From: Bacillota bacterium
Lineage (GTDB): Bacteria; Bacillota; UBA4882; UBA8346
Assembly: GCA_023429995.1 (NCBI GenBank)
Contig: JAEZCE010000027.1
Span: 1-64,000 of the forward strand
Direction of reading: 5' to 3'
DNA: 64,000 nt
A program made the translations under genes and the position numbers. Positions 52,453 to 61,094 of this stretch are shown one piece after another. The notes under the pieces were generated by a model. That model did no database searches, was not told where the DNA came from, and was given only the letters and a program-made list of their open reading frames with translations. The number at the start of each line of letters is the position of its first letter. Positions within the stretch are counted from its first letter, which is position 1.

Positions 52453-53043
52453 ATGTTCAAACATTTGCGGACGTACTTCTTAACCGGGTTATTTATCGTT
52501 ATTCCTTTGGTTGTTACAATTTTGTTACTGATCTGGTCCTTTAATCAAACGGATGCCATTTTGGGAGGGCTCATTTTCCGGATTTTTAAAATCCGTGTTG
52601 TGGGACTTGGCTTGATCACTCTGGTGGTTTTAATCACATTGACCGGCCTTTTAGCCCACAATTATTTGGGGCGGAAATTAATTTCTTTCGGGGAAAACTT
52701 TCTCCATAAAATTCCTATTCTCAGTAAAGTTTACGGTACGGCCAAGCAAATCACCGAAACCTTAACCAAAGCGGACAAAAATTCTTTCCGTCAAGTTGTA
52801 CTGGTTGAATACCCGCGAAAAGGAATTTATTCACCGGGTTTTTTAACCTCTGAAGCTCCTGTAACTTCATTTACCGGTAAAAAATTAATCACTGTGCTTA
52901 TTCCAACGGTTCCCAACCCGGTGTCGGGATTTTTAATTTTTGTCCCGGAAGAAGATGTAACGGTACTCGATATGAGTATCGAAGATGGTTTTAAACTCAT
53001 TATCACTGCCGGAGTCATTCAACCCAAAGAAAACCGGGATTAA
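52453..53043 (+). CDS. DUF502 family membrane protein
   Basis: 196 aa. Two membrane helices (FLTGLFIVIPLVVTILLLIWSF, residues 9-30, and VGLGLITLVVLITLTGLLA, 51-69) are followed by a soluble domain with the DUF502 pattern GENFLHKIPILSKVYGTAKQITETL, VLVEYPRKGIYSPGFLT and IPTVPNPVSGFLIFVPEEDVTVLDMSIEDGFKLIITAGV. The function is unknown; in plants the homologue is a LIKE-COV protein. It is not obviously in one operon with motA, which starts 97 bp later. Confidence 0.92.
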   Translation: MFKHLRTYFLTGLFIVIPLVVTILLLIWSFNQTDAILGGLIFRIFKIRVVGLGLITLVVLITLTGLLAHNYLGRKLISFGENFLHKIPILSKVYGTAKQITETLTKADKNSFRQVVLVEYPRKGIYSPGFLTSEAPVTSFTGKKLITVLIPTVPNPVSGFLIFVPEEDVTVLDMSIEDGFKLIITAGVIQPKENRD

Positions 53044-53139
53044 AAGCCAACTTCGGCATGGTTTTTTTAATAAATGACTAAACTTCTCAGGGGACAGACC
53101 GATAAAAAGAGAGAAGACATATAATTTGGAGTGAAACAG

Positions 53140-53940
53140 ATGGATTTAGCGACGATTGTAGGTTTGTTTTTGGCAGTAGCCTCCATTATTTTATCGGGAA
53201 TCTTGGAAGGTCATGGCGAGGTTTCCAGTCTGCTCGGTCTATTGAATCTTCCGGCGGCTTTGATCGTTTTTGGAGGAACTTTTGGAGCAACGATGATTTG
53301 TATGCGGTTAAAGGATTTTATGAATATCGGGAAATATATTTCGGTTGCCATGAAAGAAGATAAGATGGATATTACCGAACTCATCAGCGAGATGGTCCGT
53401 TATGCCGAAATGGCCCGTAAAGAAGGATTGCTAACGCTGGAAGAAATGATCGCCAGTGTTAAAAATGATTTTTTGCGAAAAGGGATTCAGCTCATCGTGG
53501 ATGGCACTGATCCCACATTGGTGCGGGAAATCTTGGAGATTGAAACGGGGTATATGGAAGAACGCCATAAGTCGGCGGCGTCATTGTTTCAAGCGGCGGG
53601 CGGATTTGCCCCGACAATGGGAATCGTCGGAACGGTTATGGGACTGATTAACGTTTTGGCGAATATGTCGGATGCGGCGAGTTTGGGGCCATCAATTTCA
53701 ACGGCTTTTACAGCCACATTCTATGGGATTTTTTCGGCAAACGTTTTCTGGTTGCCGATTGGTAATAAATTGAAAGCAATCAGTAAAGAAGAATCGGCAG
53801 CCCGTCAAATTATTATCGAAGGCATTCTCTCGATTCAAGCCGGTGAACATCCACGGGTTATCGGCGAGAAACTTACTTCCTTCCTGCCGCCTACGAAACG
53901 GCCTGATCAAGGCAAAGACTCCATGGGCGCAAGAGGTTAA
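53140..53940 (+). CDS. motA: Flagellar motor stator protein MotA
   Basis: 266 aa proton/sodium channel subunit that powers flagellar rotation with MotB. Four membrane helices are visible: LATIVGLFLAVASIILSGIL, SLLGLLNLPAALIVFGGTFGATMI, FQAAGGFAPTMGIVGTVMGLINVL and a fourth at STAFTATFYGIFSANVFWLPIGNKL. The cytoplasmic loop (90-155) has LEEMIASVKNDFLRKGIQLIVDGTDP. ATG 53140 with GGAG 8 nt upstream is used instead of the in-frame GTG 53131. It is followed after 5 bp by motB; no other flagellar genes are in the window. Confidence 0.95.
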   Translation: MDLATIVGLFLAVASIILSGILEGHGEVSSLLGLLNLPAALIVFGGTFGATMICMRLKDFMNIGKYISVAMKEDKMDITELISEMVRYAEMARKEGLLTLEEMIASVKNDFLRKGIQLIVDGTDPTLVREILEIETGYMEERHKSAASLFQAAGGFAPTMGIVGTVMGLINVLANMSDAASLGPSISTAFTATFYGIFSANVFWLPIGNKLKAISKEESAARQIIIEGILSIQAGEHPRVIGEKLTSFLPPTKRPDQGKDSMGARG

Positions 53941-53945
53941 TAACG

Positions 53946-54743
53946 ATGAGAAAAAAACAAGAAGAAGCTGAGGTAGAAAATTCTGAACGGTGGACTTTAA
54001 CATATTTGGACATGATTACGTTGCTATTCGTGCTTTTCGTGGTGCTTTATTCCATGGCCAATGTGAATATGACCAAATTTAAGGCTTTGGCAACATCCAT
54101 GAGTATGGCTTTCGGATCCGGCGGTAAAAATATGATTAGCAGCAATGGCGGCGGCGGAACCGGAATGAGCAATACCTCCTTTATTTCGGTCCGTGAAAAC
54201 AATGAATTTAAATCCATGGTCAAGCTGGTGAAGGAGTACGCGGCCAAACAAGGGATTAGCAAAAAGTTGGATGCTAAAATTACTGAACGGGGCTTAGTGG
54301 TAAATTTGGCGGATTCCTTGCTTTTTCAATCCGGCAGCGCCGGACTCTCGCCCAAAGCCAAAGAAATATTGGACAGGCTGGCCGATATTATTTTCGCCAC
54401 CAAAAAGCAAATCCGGGTGGAAGGGCATACCGACAATGTGCCGATTCATACCGCCCGATATGAATCGAACTGGCAATTATCGACGGATCGGGCCACCAAT
54501 GTCATTATTTACTGGATTTCTAAATACCCTGATCAAGCAGCTAACTTATCGGCGGCGGGGTTCGGTCAATTTAAGCCTATAGCCAGCAACGATATTCCTG
54601 AGGGACGCACTTTGAACCGCAGGGTTGATTTGGTTATTTTGCGGGAAAGCGCTTCCCGCGTTGAAGTTCCGGAAACGTCAACGAATTCGACTTCAAGCCC
54701 GGCCTCAGATTCGGTTGGGGAAACCGCAAATCCGGCTCATTGA
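53946..54743 (+). CDS. motB: Flagellar motor stator protein MotB
   Basis: 265 aa. The N-terminal helix carries the ion-binding Asp (YLDMITLLFVLFVVLYS, D22), a plug/linker follows, and the OmpA-like peptidoglycan-binding domain has LLFQSGSAGLSPKAKEIL, VEGHTDNVPIH, WQLSTDRATNVIIYW and GRTLNRRVDLVI. The Ser/Thr/Pro tail is disordered. Together with MotA it forms the stator anchored to the cell wall. The coupled ion is not certain from this sequence alone. Confidence 0.95.
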   Translation: MRKKQEEAEVENSERWTLTYLDMITLLFVLFVVLYSMANVNMTKFKALATSMSMAFGSGGKNMISSNGGGGTGMSNTSFISVRENNEFKSMVKLVKEYAAKQGISKKLDAKITERGLVVNLADSLLFQSGSAGLSPKAKEILDRLADIIFATKKQIRVEGHTDNVPIHTARYESNWQLSTDRATNVIIYWISKYPDQAANLSAAGFGQFKPIASNDIPEGRTLNRRVDLVILRESASRVEVPETSTNSTSSPASDSVGETANPAH

Positions 54744-54830
54744 TTTTTTATAGAATCATATTTCCTGTTTTAGCGCATGCTAATCAGGGAATGGAATCCT
54801 TCGTCATTATGTTAAATTTGTGGTTTTTCA

Positions 54831-54859
54831 TTGCGATTCGGTCATGAGTTTGGTAAGAT
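54831..54859 (+). promoter_or_regulatory. Possible promoter of the Nfu-like gene
   Basis: TTGCGA (54831-54836), 17 nt, TAAGAT (54854-54859), about 32 bp before ATG 54891. Both boxes are only partial matches. Confidence 0.4.
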
Positions 54860-54890
54860 TTATACAAGCAATTTTAGAAAGGAGTCTCTC

Positions 54891-55109
54891 ATGAAAGATA
54901 AAATTAATGATGCTTTAAATAAAATCCGTCCTTCCCTGCAAGCCGACGGTGGTGATGTTGAGTTGGTAGATTATGTCGATGGAATTGTTCAGGTTCGTTT
55001 AAAGGGCGCCTGCGCAGGTTGCCCTATGTCCACCATGACCATTAAAAACGGGATTGAAAGCTACTTAAAACAAACCATACCTGAAGTTAAAAGCGTGGAA
55101 CAGGTTTAG
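54891..55109 (+). CDS. NifU C-terminal-domain (Nfu) iron-sulfur scaffold
   Basis: 72 aa consisting only of the NifU-like domain: LNKIRPSLQADGGDVELVDYVDGIVQVRLKGACAGCPMSTMTIKNGIE, with the CxxC pair (C41, C44) that holds a 4Fe-4S cluster between two subunits. It carries or delivers clusters to target enzymes such as the ferredoxin and Kor proteins encoded 3.4 kb away. GAAAGGAG precedes ATG 54891. It is monocistronic; the convergent trmL gene shares its terminator. Confidence 0.93.
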   Translation: MKDKINDALNKIRPSLQADGGDVELVDYVDGIVQVRLKGACAGCPMSTMTIKNGIESYLKQTIPEVKSVEQV

Positions 55110-55141
55110 TCTTTCAGTAAAGATTTCAATGAATCGATTAA

Positions 55142-55175
55142 AAAAAGTAGCGCCTTCGACGGCTGCTACTTTTTC
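55142..55175. terminator. Bidirectional terminator between nfu-like gene and trmL
   Basis: AAAAGTAGC (55142-55150) pairs with GCTACTTTT around an inner GCC/GGC helix with TTCGAC loop. T-rich runs flank both directions. Confidence 0.85.
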
Positions 55176-55187
55176 TTTCTTAAATTT

Positions 55188-55646
55188 TTATATCAATCCG
55201 GGAAATCCAGCCTGGCGAACGGCCTCATACAAAATAATGGCCACTGAATTTGATAAATTAAGCGATCGGGCCTTTTCAAACATTGGAATCCTGATATTAT
55301 GGGCCGGATTGATGCCTAGGATTTGCTGCGGCAAACCTCTGGTCTCAGGGCCGAACATGATGACATCATCGCTTGTATAACTTATTCCGCTATAAGAATG
55401 CCCGCCTTTGGTTGTGGCATAATAAATGGTCTTCCCGGGGTACTTATCAAGATAAGCTTGTAGGTTAAGATGTCGTTGAATATTGACCAATTCCCAGTAA
55501 TCCAGGCCTGCTCTTTTAAGCCGCTGATCATCCCAAAAGAAACCCAAGGGTTCGATTAAATGAAGTTCCGCCCTGGCTGCAGCGCAGAGTCTGGCGATGT
55601 TTCCGGTATTTTGCGGAATTTCCGGCTGGTATAAAACAATATGCAT
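55188..55646 (-). CDS. trmL: tRNA (cytidine/uridine-34 2'-O)-methyltransferase TrmL
   Basis: 152 aa SPOUT-class methyltransferase that methylates the 2'-OH of the wobble base in Leu tRNAs. MHIVLYQPEIPQNTGNIARLCAAARAELHLIEPLGF is the N-terminal family signature. The knot region has IMFGPETRGLPQQIL and IRIPMFEKARSLNLSNSVAIILYEAVRQ. ATG 55646 with AGAAGGACTC upstream is preferred to the longer frame. It is alone on the minus strand between the Nfu-like gene and folC. A tRNA-Leu(TAG), a relative of its substrates, is at 40.1 kb. Confidence 0.93.
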   Translation of the reverse strand: MHIVLYQPEIPQNTGNIARLCAAARAELHLIEPLGFFWDDQRLKRAGLDYWELVNIQRHLNLQAYLDKYPGKTIYYATTKGGHSYSGISYTSDDVIMFGPETRGLPQQILGINPAHNIRIPMFEKARSLNLSNSVAIILYEAVRQAGFPGLI

Positions 55647-55841
55647 TTTGAGTCCTTCTCTCATTGGTATAAGCTGTCCAATCATTATAACCTAAATCAT
55701 GATCAGAATTGTTACGATTGACTAAAAAATATTGTCGGACATATAGGTTCTCCAATGATCTTGTGCTACAATAATGGTATTATTATACCACTGGAATATC
55801 ATTGAAAAAAGTTTTCAATATTGTTTTTAATGAGGCAGCTT

Positions 55842-57128
55842 ATGAATTATGAAGAATCAATCCAATATATCAAGGAATGTACCAAACATGGAATTAAGTT
55901 AGGTTTAGAGCGAATAACCGAAATCCTACGGCGGCTTGATAATCCCCATCAAAAATTTCGTTCCATCCATATTGCCGGGACCAACGGTAAAGGCTCCACA
56001 GTTGCCATGATCAATGCAGTGTTGCAACAATCAAGATACCAGACAGGCTGTTACACTTCCCCTCATCTTGTTACTTACCGGGAACGTTTTCGGGTCAATG
56101 ATCACTTGATTTCTGAAAACGAGTTGGCGGAGATCGTAACCCAAATAGCCCCTGTCCTGCAAGAGATAGAAAGAGATGGATTGGGTAATCCGACCGAGTT
56201 TGAAGTGGGGACCGTAATTGCTTTTGTATATTTCGCCCGCCAAAATGTGGACATCGCCATTATCGAAGTCGGCATGGGCGGCAGATTTGATGCCACCAAT
56301 GTCTTGCAGCCGATTTTGACGGTGATTACCCATATTGCCTTGGATCATCAGGAATTTTTAGGGGACACTTTAGAGAAAATCGCTTTTGAAAAAGCCGGGA
56401 TTATTAAGCCCAGTATCCCGGTAGTGATTGGAATCCAGGAGCCTGAAATCGAAAAATTTTTGACCCACATCGCTTTGGAACGTAAAGCTTCGTATAAAGA
56501 GGCTCGAAAAATTACCTTCCAGGATTTGAGTTTTTCGGAGGAGTTCACTGGATTTAGAGCGGAAGATCCATATCTTGGTGAGCTTTTGGTCAACCTAAAG
56601 CTTCTTGGGGAACATCAAGTGATGAATTGCCTTAATGTCCTGGCCGGTATGGAATTTTTGGCGGAAGCCGGCATCCGGGTACCGGTTGACGCCATATTGA
56701 ATGGCTTGGCTAACGTGGTTTGGCCCGGGCGAATGGAGCGTGTAAAGGGGAAAGGTTTGCCCAAACTATACCTGGATGGGGCGCATAATCCGGATGGAGC
56801 CAACGCTTTGGTAAAAACGATTCAAACAATCTACCCGGGACAAAAAGTCCATTTATTGTTCGGACTCCTGAATAACCGCCCCGGGAATGTGATGGCTGAA
56901 ATATTAGCCCCCATCACAGAGCGTGTTATTGTAACCACGGTGCCGGACCCGAAAAGTACCCCCCCGGAAAAACTGGCAAGTAGTTTCCAGGCGTTGGGAA
57001 TCCCGGCCCTTATTGAACCGGCGCCTGAAAAAGCTTTAAATTTGTTATTCAATTCCGATGCCGAGATTGCAATTGCCAGCGGTTCATTATATTTAGTGGG
57101 TTATCTTCGGAGGTTGATCTACCCGTAA
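55842..57128 (+). CDS. folC: Folylpolyglutamate synthase / dihydrofolate synthase
   Basis: 428 aa Mur-ligase-related enzyme that adds glutamates to folates (and, if bifunctional, joins dihydropteroate with glutamate). The ATP loop is GTNGKGST (46-53), SPHLVTYRERFRVN is the folate-site loop, EVGMGGRFDATNVL the Mg site, and HIALDHQEFLG and YLDGAHNPDG the remaining family motifs. ATG 55842 follows GAGGCAG; upstream in-frame starts lack a site. It is followed 27 bp later by the P-loop protein gene. Confidence 0.94.
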   Translation: MNYEESIQYIKECTKHGIKLGLERITEILRRLDNPHQKFRSIHIAGTNGKGSTVAMINAVLQQSRYQTGCYTSPHLVTYRERFRVNDHLISENELAEIVTQIAPVLQEIERDGLGNPTEFEVGTVIAFVYFARQNVDIAIIEVGMGGRFDATNVLQPILTVITHIALDHQEFLGDTLEKIAFEKAGIIKPSIPVVIGIQEPEIEKFLTHIALERKASYKEARKITFQDLSFSEEFTGFRAEDPYLGELLVNLKLLGEHQVMNCLNVLAGMEFLAEAGIRVPVDAILNGLANVVWPGRMERVKGKGLPKLYLDGAHNPDGANALVKTIQTIYPGQKVHLLFGLLNNRPGNVMAEILAPITERVIVTTVPDPKSTPPEKLASSFQALGIPALIEPAPEKALNLLFNSDAEIAIASGSLYLVGYLRRLIYP

Positions 57129-57155
57129 GAAGTAAACATCTTGAGGAGAAACAGT

Positions 57156-57857
57156 ATGAGTATGCGAATGAGTAGGAAAAGATTGAGTGTGATTTGTGGA
57201 GCTTATGGCAGCGGCAAAACCGAATTTGCGCTTGCTTATGCTTTGGATGCCGCATCGGAAGGCCAAACAGGAAATTTTACCAAAGTCGGTTTAATCGATT
57301 TGGATATTGTAAATCCTTATTTTCGTTCGCGGGATCTCGCCTCAGAATTGGAAAAAAAAGGGTTGGACGTCGTTTCCTCAGAGCCGGGTATGGAATACTC
57401 CGATATTCCGTCCTTATCGCCGCGGATTTTTTCCTTGCTTCAAGATCATAGCTATCAAGTGGTTTTTGATGTCGGCGGCGATCCGGCCGGAGCAAGGGCC
57501 TTAGGACGTTTTAATCCCTACTTCGTAAAAGAACCTTACGATATGTTCATTGTGGTAAACCCTTACCGGCCGGATACCCGCAATATCGCCGAATCCGCCG
57601 CTTTAATCGCAGCCATCCAAAATACCAGCCGTCTGAGGGCTACCGGGATCATCTCCAATATCAACTTGGGACCGGATACGACCCTGGAAGTTTGGCAGAG
57701 CGGACTTGAGTTTGTGAATGGACTTGCGGAACGTTTAGCGTTGCCTGTTGTTTATCATATGGTAGAGGAAGGATTTCTTAACGAAAACCGTTCCCGATTT
57801 TCCAATGATCCTGTTTTCCCGGTAACTTTACGGATGCTGCCGCCATGGCGTTCCTGA
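57156..57857 (+). CDS. P-loop ATPase/GTPase of unknown function
   Basis: 233 aa. It has a Walker A GAYGSGKT (15-22), a MinD/ParA-like switch LIDLDIVNPYFRSRD, a Walker B-like VVFDVGGDPAGARALGRF, and ANPYRPDTRN-like VVNPYRPDTRN as the base-binding region. It resembles CobQ/MinD-type NTPases without a deviant Walker A lysine. Its function is unknown. ATG 57156 has GAGGAG upstream; a TTG at 57141 is in frame. It comes after folC and before the ferredoxin-kor operon, in the same orientation, separated from the latter by 456 bp with its own promoter. A role in cofactor or metallocluster handling is only a guess. Confidence 0.75.
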   Translation: MSMRMSRKRLSVICGAYGSGKTEFALAYALDAASEGQTGNFTKVGLIDLDIVNPYFRSRDLASELEKKGLDVVSSEPGMEYSDIPSLSPRIFSLLQDHSYQVVFDVGGDPAGARALGRFNPYFVKEPYDMFIVVNPYRPDTRNIAESAALIAAIQNTSRLRATGIISNINLGPDTTLEVWQSGLEFVNGLAERLALPVVYHMVEEGFLNENRSRFSNDPVFPVTLRMLPPWRS

Positions 57858-57934
57858 CAATTTGGTGAGGGCAGCTGTTTCTATATAGGTTGAAATAAAT
57901 AATTTGAGTGCACGCTAAAAACGGATGAACCTCT

Positions 57935-58075
57935 CTCTCGCTCTCCCCGTAGCGGGGAGAGTAACCAAGGCCTCCTGGGTCTAAAAGCTTTTAGAGATCA
58001 GAGGATAGGGTTACCCTTCCACTTGAATCCGCTACTTTGCTTGCTTCTAAGGGGAAGGGCAAGAGTTAGGTGTAA
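57935..58075. repeat. Possible MITE-like element with hairpin end
   Basis: The ends are imperfect inverted copies of a CT-rich/GA-rich sequence. An internal perfect 8-bp CTCTCCCC/GGGGAGAG hairpin lies near the left end, and CCCTTCC/GGAAGGG pairs span 58015 to 58068. This type of CT-rich hairpin is common as dispersed intergenic repeats, but copy number cannot be judged here. Confidence 0.4.
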
Positions 58076-58199
58076 ATAGACATTTTGATTCCTATCACTT
58101 ATTGCAACATATATAGCGGAAAGTTAATGATATCCAACGGATGACAACGGCGGCTGTCATGAATCACAAATCGAACCGGATTTTGCTGTATTTATGTGA

Positions 58200-58228
58200 T
58201 TGCATTCAGCCGATGAAACGTTTATAAT
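58200..58228 (+). promoter_or_regulatory. Sigma-A promoter of the kor operon
   Basis: TTGCAT (58200-58205), exactly 17 nt, TATAAT (58223-58228), about 85 bp upstream of the ferredoxin start. Confidence 0.8.
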
Positions 58229-58313
58229 TATTATCAGGTACTAATAAATTTGAAAATTGTCTTCATCCCGTCACTAACTTTTTTTAGATATTAAAATCAA
58301 AGGAGGAAATGGA

Positions 58314-58517
58314 ATGGCCCAGGTTAAATTCGATGAAGAACGTTGCAAAGGCTGTGAGGTCTGTACCAGTGTTTGCCCAAAAAAGATCTTGAGAATGGCT
58401 GATCGATTTAATTCGAAGGGATATAAACCGGCTGAAATTATCGACCAAAGTCAATGTATTGGTTGTGCTTTTTGCGCCCGGATGTGTCCGGATGTAGTCA
58501 TTGAAGTTTATAAATAA
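58314..58517 (+). CDS. korD: 2 x 4Fe-4S ferredoxin-type subunit (KorD)
   Basis: 67 aa. Two CxxCxxCxxxC clusters (C11, C14, C17, C21 and C48, C51, C54, C58) carry two 4Fe-4S clusters. It is the delta subunit that takes electrons from the 2-oxoacid oxidoreductase encoded by the next three genes and passes them to ferredoxin. AAAGGAGG precedes the ATG. It is the first gene of the operon. Confidence 0.9.
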   Translation: MAQVKFDEERCKGCEVCTSVCPKKILRMADRFNSKGYKPAEIIDQSQCIGCAFCARMCPDVVIEVYK

Positions 58518-58550
58518 ATACCAAGAATGAATTCAAGGAGGTTGCAGAGT

Positions 58551-59621
58551 ATGGCAGATCGTGTCATGATGAAGGGAAATGAAGCCATTGCCGAGGGAGC
58601 CATTCGGGCGGGCTGTCGTTTCTTTTTTGGATATCCCATTACTCCTCAAAATGAAGTGCCGGAGTATATGGCTAAACGTTTGCCCCAGATAGGCGGCACA
58701 TTTATTCAAGCCGAAAGTGAAGTTAGCGCAATTAATATGGTCTATGGCGCTGCCGGAGCGGGAGCCAGGGCAATGACTTCTTCATCCAGTCCGGGGATTA
58801 GTTTAAAGCAGGAAGGTATTTCCTATATTGCCGGAGCTGAATTACCTTGTGTAATTGTAAACGTGGCCCGTGGCGGACCTGGACTTGGAGGGCTCACCCC
58901 TTCACAGGCCGATTACTTTCAGGCGACCAAGGGCGGCGGGCATGGCGATTATCATCTGATTGTGCTTGCGCCGGCCTCGGTTCAGGAAATAATTGATTTG
59001 ATGTATGAAGCATTTGTAACAGCCGATAAATATCGTAATCCCGTGATGATACTGGCCGATGGTATCCTGGGCCAGATGATGGAGCCGGTAACTTTATCCG
59101 AAGTCGCGGATTTAAAAATCCCGGAAAAGCCTTGGGCAACAACGGGAATGACCAAGGGAACGCCCCAACGAATCATTAACAGCTTAGGACTTGCTCCGGA
59201 AGATTTGGAAAAAATCAATATCCGGATTCAGCAAAAATACCGGGAAATTTCCGCAAATGAAGTTCGTTACCAGGAGGAGCAAACCGATGACGCCGATTTG
59301 GTCATCATTGCTTATGGAACCTCCGCCCGAATCGCCAAGACGGTGATGCTCAAGGAAAGAGCTCAAGGGAAAAAGGTCGGTTTATTCAGGCCGATTTCAT
59401 TATGGCCGTTTCCTACCCAAAGGATTCAAGAATTGACCAAGGCCGGCAAAAGATTTATGGTGATTGAAATGAGTGTCGGCCAAATGGTGGAGGATGTAAG
59501 GCTGGCTGTAGATGGAAAAACATCGGTTGACTTTTACGGAAAACTCAACGGAACAATTCCTTCAGTCACTGAGGTTTATGATGCAGTGCTGAAATGTTTC
59601 TCCAAAGGAGGGATGGCCTAA
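58551..59621 (+). CDS. korA: 2-oxoacid:ferredoxin oxidoreductase subunit alpha
   Basis: 356 aa. The alpha subunit of a four-subunit pyruvate/2-oxoglutarate/branched-chain oxoacid:ferredoxin oxidoreductase. The N-terminal pyrimidine-binding domain begins KGNEAIAEGAIRAGCRFFFGYPITPQNEVPEY; GARAMTSSSSPGISLKQEG and ARGGPGLGGLTPSQADYFQAT are family blocks. ATG 58551 follows AAGGAGGTTG. The subunit composition D-A-B-C and the YPITPQ motif indicate KOR/VOR rather than fused pyruvate PFOR; the exact oxoacid is not determinable. Confidence 0.92.
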   Translation: MADRVMMKGNEAIAEGAIRAGCRFFFGYPITPQNEVPEYMAKRLPQIGGTFIQAESEVSAINMVYGAAGAGARAMTSSSSPGISLKQEGISYIAGAELPCVIVNVARGGPGLGGLTPSQADYFQATKGGGHGDYHLIVLAPASVQEIIDLMYEAFVTADKYRNPVMILADGILGQMMEPVTLSEVADLKIPEKPWATTGMTKGTPQRIINSLGLAPEDLEKINIRIQQKYREISANEVRYQEEQTDDADLVIIAYGTSARIAKTVMLKERAQGKKVGLFRPISLWPFPTQRIQELTKAGKRFMVIEMSVGQMVEDVRLAVDGKTSVDFYGKLNGTIPSVTEVYDAVLKCFSKGGMA

Positions 59622-60367
59622 TGGAAAAAGTATTCGGAAGGCCAGAAGCGTTGCAAGACAGAGTATATTCCTATTGCCCGGGATGTACCCACGGAATCAT
59701 TCACCGTCTTGTAGCAGAAATAATCGATGAACTAAATGTTCGCGAACAGACGATTGCGATTGCGCCGGTAGGTTGTGCGGTTACCGCTTACAATGTTTTC
59801 AATTGCGATTGCCAGCAGGCATCTCATGGTCGCGCGCCCGCGGTAGCCACCGGAATTAAACGGGTGTTGCCGGATAAAATCGTTTTTACTTATCAGGGAG
59901 ATGGCGATTTGGCTTCGATTGGAACAGCCGAAATCGTTCATGCCGCCAACCGCGGTGAAAAGTTTACCGTTATTTTCGTGAATAACGCCATTTATGGAAT
60001 GACCGGCGGACAGATGGCCCCAACAACCTTACCGGGTCAGAAAACAACGACTTCGCCTTATGGCAGGGATGTGGAAACAACCGGTTATCCGATTAAAATG
60101 ACAGAAATGCTGAATACCTTGGAAGCACCGGTGTTTTTGGCCCGGGTCAGCACCCATGATCCGAAAAACGTCAATTTGGCAAAACAGGCGATACGGAAAG
60201 CTTTTGATGCTCAAATCCAAGGTAAAGGATTTGCAATGGTGGAAGTATTGTCAACCTGTCCGACCAACTGGGGAATGACGCCGGTTGAGGCCTTAAAATG
60301 GCTGGAAACCGATATGATTCCGAGGTTCCCCCTGGGAATCGTCAGAGATTTGAAGGAGGGAGCCTAA
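59621..60367 (+). CDS. korB: 2-oxoacid:ferredoxin oxidoreductase subunit beta
   Basis: 248 aa. It binds thiamine diphosphate and Mg: TYQGDGDLASIGTAEIVHAANRGEKFTVIFVNNAIYGMTGGQMAPTT contains the GDG...N TPP motif. The early Cys motif YCPGCTHG and the following conserved cysteines (VGCAV, NCDC) hold a 4Fe-4S cluster. Its ATG overlaps the korA stop (TAATG), with AAAGGAGGG upstream, so translation is coupled. Confidence 0.92.
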   Translation: MEKVFGRPEALQDRVYSYCPGCTHGIIHRLVAEIIDELNVREQTIAIAPVGCAVTAYNVFNCDCQQASHGRAPAVATGIKRVLPDKIVFTYQGDGDLASIGTAEIVHAANRGEKFTVIFVNNAIYGMTGGQMAPTTLPGQKTTTSPYGRDVETTGYPIKMTEMLNTLEAPVFLARVSTHDPKNVNLAKQAIRKAFDAQIQGKGFAMVEVLSTCPTNWGMTPVEALKWLETDMIPRFPLGIVRDLKEGA

Positions 60368-60368
60368 A

Positions 60369-60905
60369 ATGTTATTCGAATCGATTTTTGCCGGTTTTGG
60401 CGGTCAAGGCGTTATGTTGATGGGTCAATTGCTGGCTTACTCAGGCATGTATGAAGGCAAAAATACCACTTACGTTCCATCCTACGGCCCTGAAATGCGG
60501 GGAGGAACGGCCAATTGCTCTGTTGTGGTATCCGACGAATTAATCGGCTCTCCGGTTATTTCAGAACCCAACATTGTGGTGGCGATGAACCGGCCGTCTC
60601 TGGAAAGATTCGAAACAATGATCAAATCCGGCGGCATCTTATTTTATAATTCATCGTTAATCGACGTGAAACCCAAACGGACCGATATTAAAGTTATCGC
60701 CGTTCCGGCCAATGAAATTGCAACGGAAATCGGCAATAACCGGGTGGCCAACATGGTAATCATCGGGGCCATCTTAAAGAGCACTTCGATTGTTCATATT
60801 GAAACCGTCATGAAGGTGTTGCAGGAAAAGGTGCTTACCGGCAAGAAAAAAGATTTGGTGGAGATCAATAGAAAAGCCATTGAAAAGGGCATGGAATTGG
60901 TTTAA
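60369..60905 (+). CDS. korC: 2-oxoacid:ferredoxin oxidoreductase subunit gamma
   Basis: 178 aa. The gamma subunit, binding CoA in the assembled enzyme. FAGFGGQGVMLMGQLLAYSGMYEGKNTTYVPSYGPEMRGGTANCSVVVSDE is the family N-terminus, and the C-terminal NRVANMVIIGAILKSTSIVHIETVMKVLQEKV is typical. It starts 1 bp after korB and ends in a terminator, completing the operon. Confidence 0.93.
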   Translation: MLFESIFAGFGGQGVMLMGQLLAYSGMYEGKNTTYVPSYGPEMRGGTANCSVVVSDELIGSPVISEPNIVVAMNRPSLERFETMIKSGGILFYNSSLIDVKPKRTDIKVIAVPANEIATEIGNNRVANMVIIGAILKSTSIVHIETVMKVLQEKVLTGKKKDLVEINRKAIEKGMELV

Positions 60906-60916
60906 AATATAGACGT

Positions 60917-60953
60917 GATAAAAAGGCTTTCCCAAATCGGGGAGGCCTTTTTT
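60917..60953 (+). terminator. Intrinsic terminator of the kor operon
   Basis: AAAAAGGC with inner TCCC pairs with GGGG and GGCCTTTTTT, AAAT loop, followed by T-run. Confidence 0.88.
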
Positions 60954-61094
60954 ATGAAAACCTCCATGCAATACAGGAAAAAATTTTTTAAAAGGCGAAG
61001 TAGTATTCAAATTTTAAAATGAATCCGGCAAGTGAATCCCTTCAATTAAAAACTTGCCGGATCAAAGTTTAAGGAAAGGATGAAATTTTAAGAT

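Larger units (their letters stand above)
57858..58313. other. Long intergenic region with inverted repeats
   Basis: 456 bp without a credible gene. It contains a perfect hairpin CTCTCCCC-GTAGC-GGGGAGAG at about 57950-57962, whose outer flank (CCTCTCTCTCG) resembles the inverted end near 58052-58075 (GGGGAAGGGCAAGAGTTAGG), so a MITE-like unit of roughly 150 bp is possible. The kor promoter is at 58200-58228. Confidence 0.55.
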
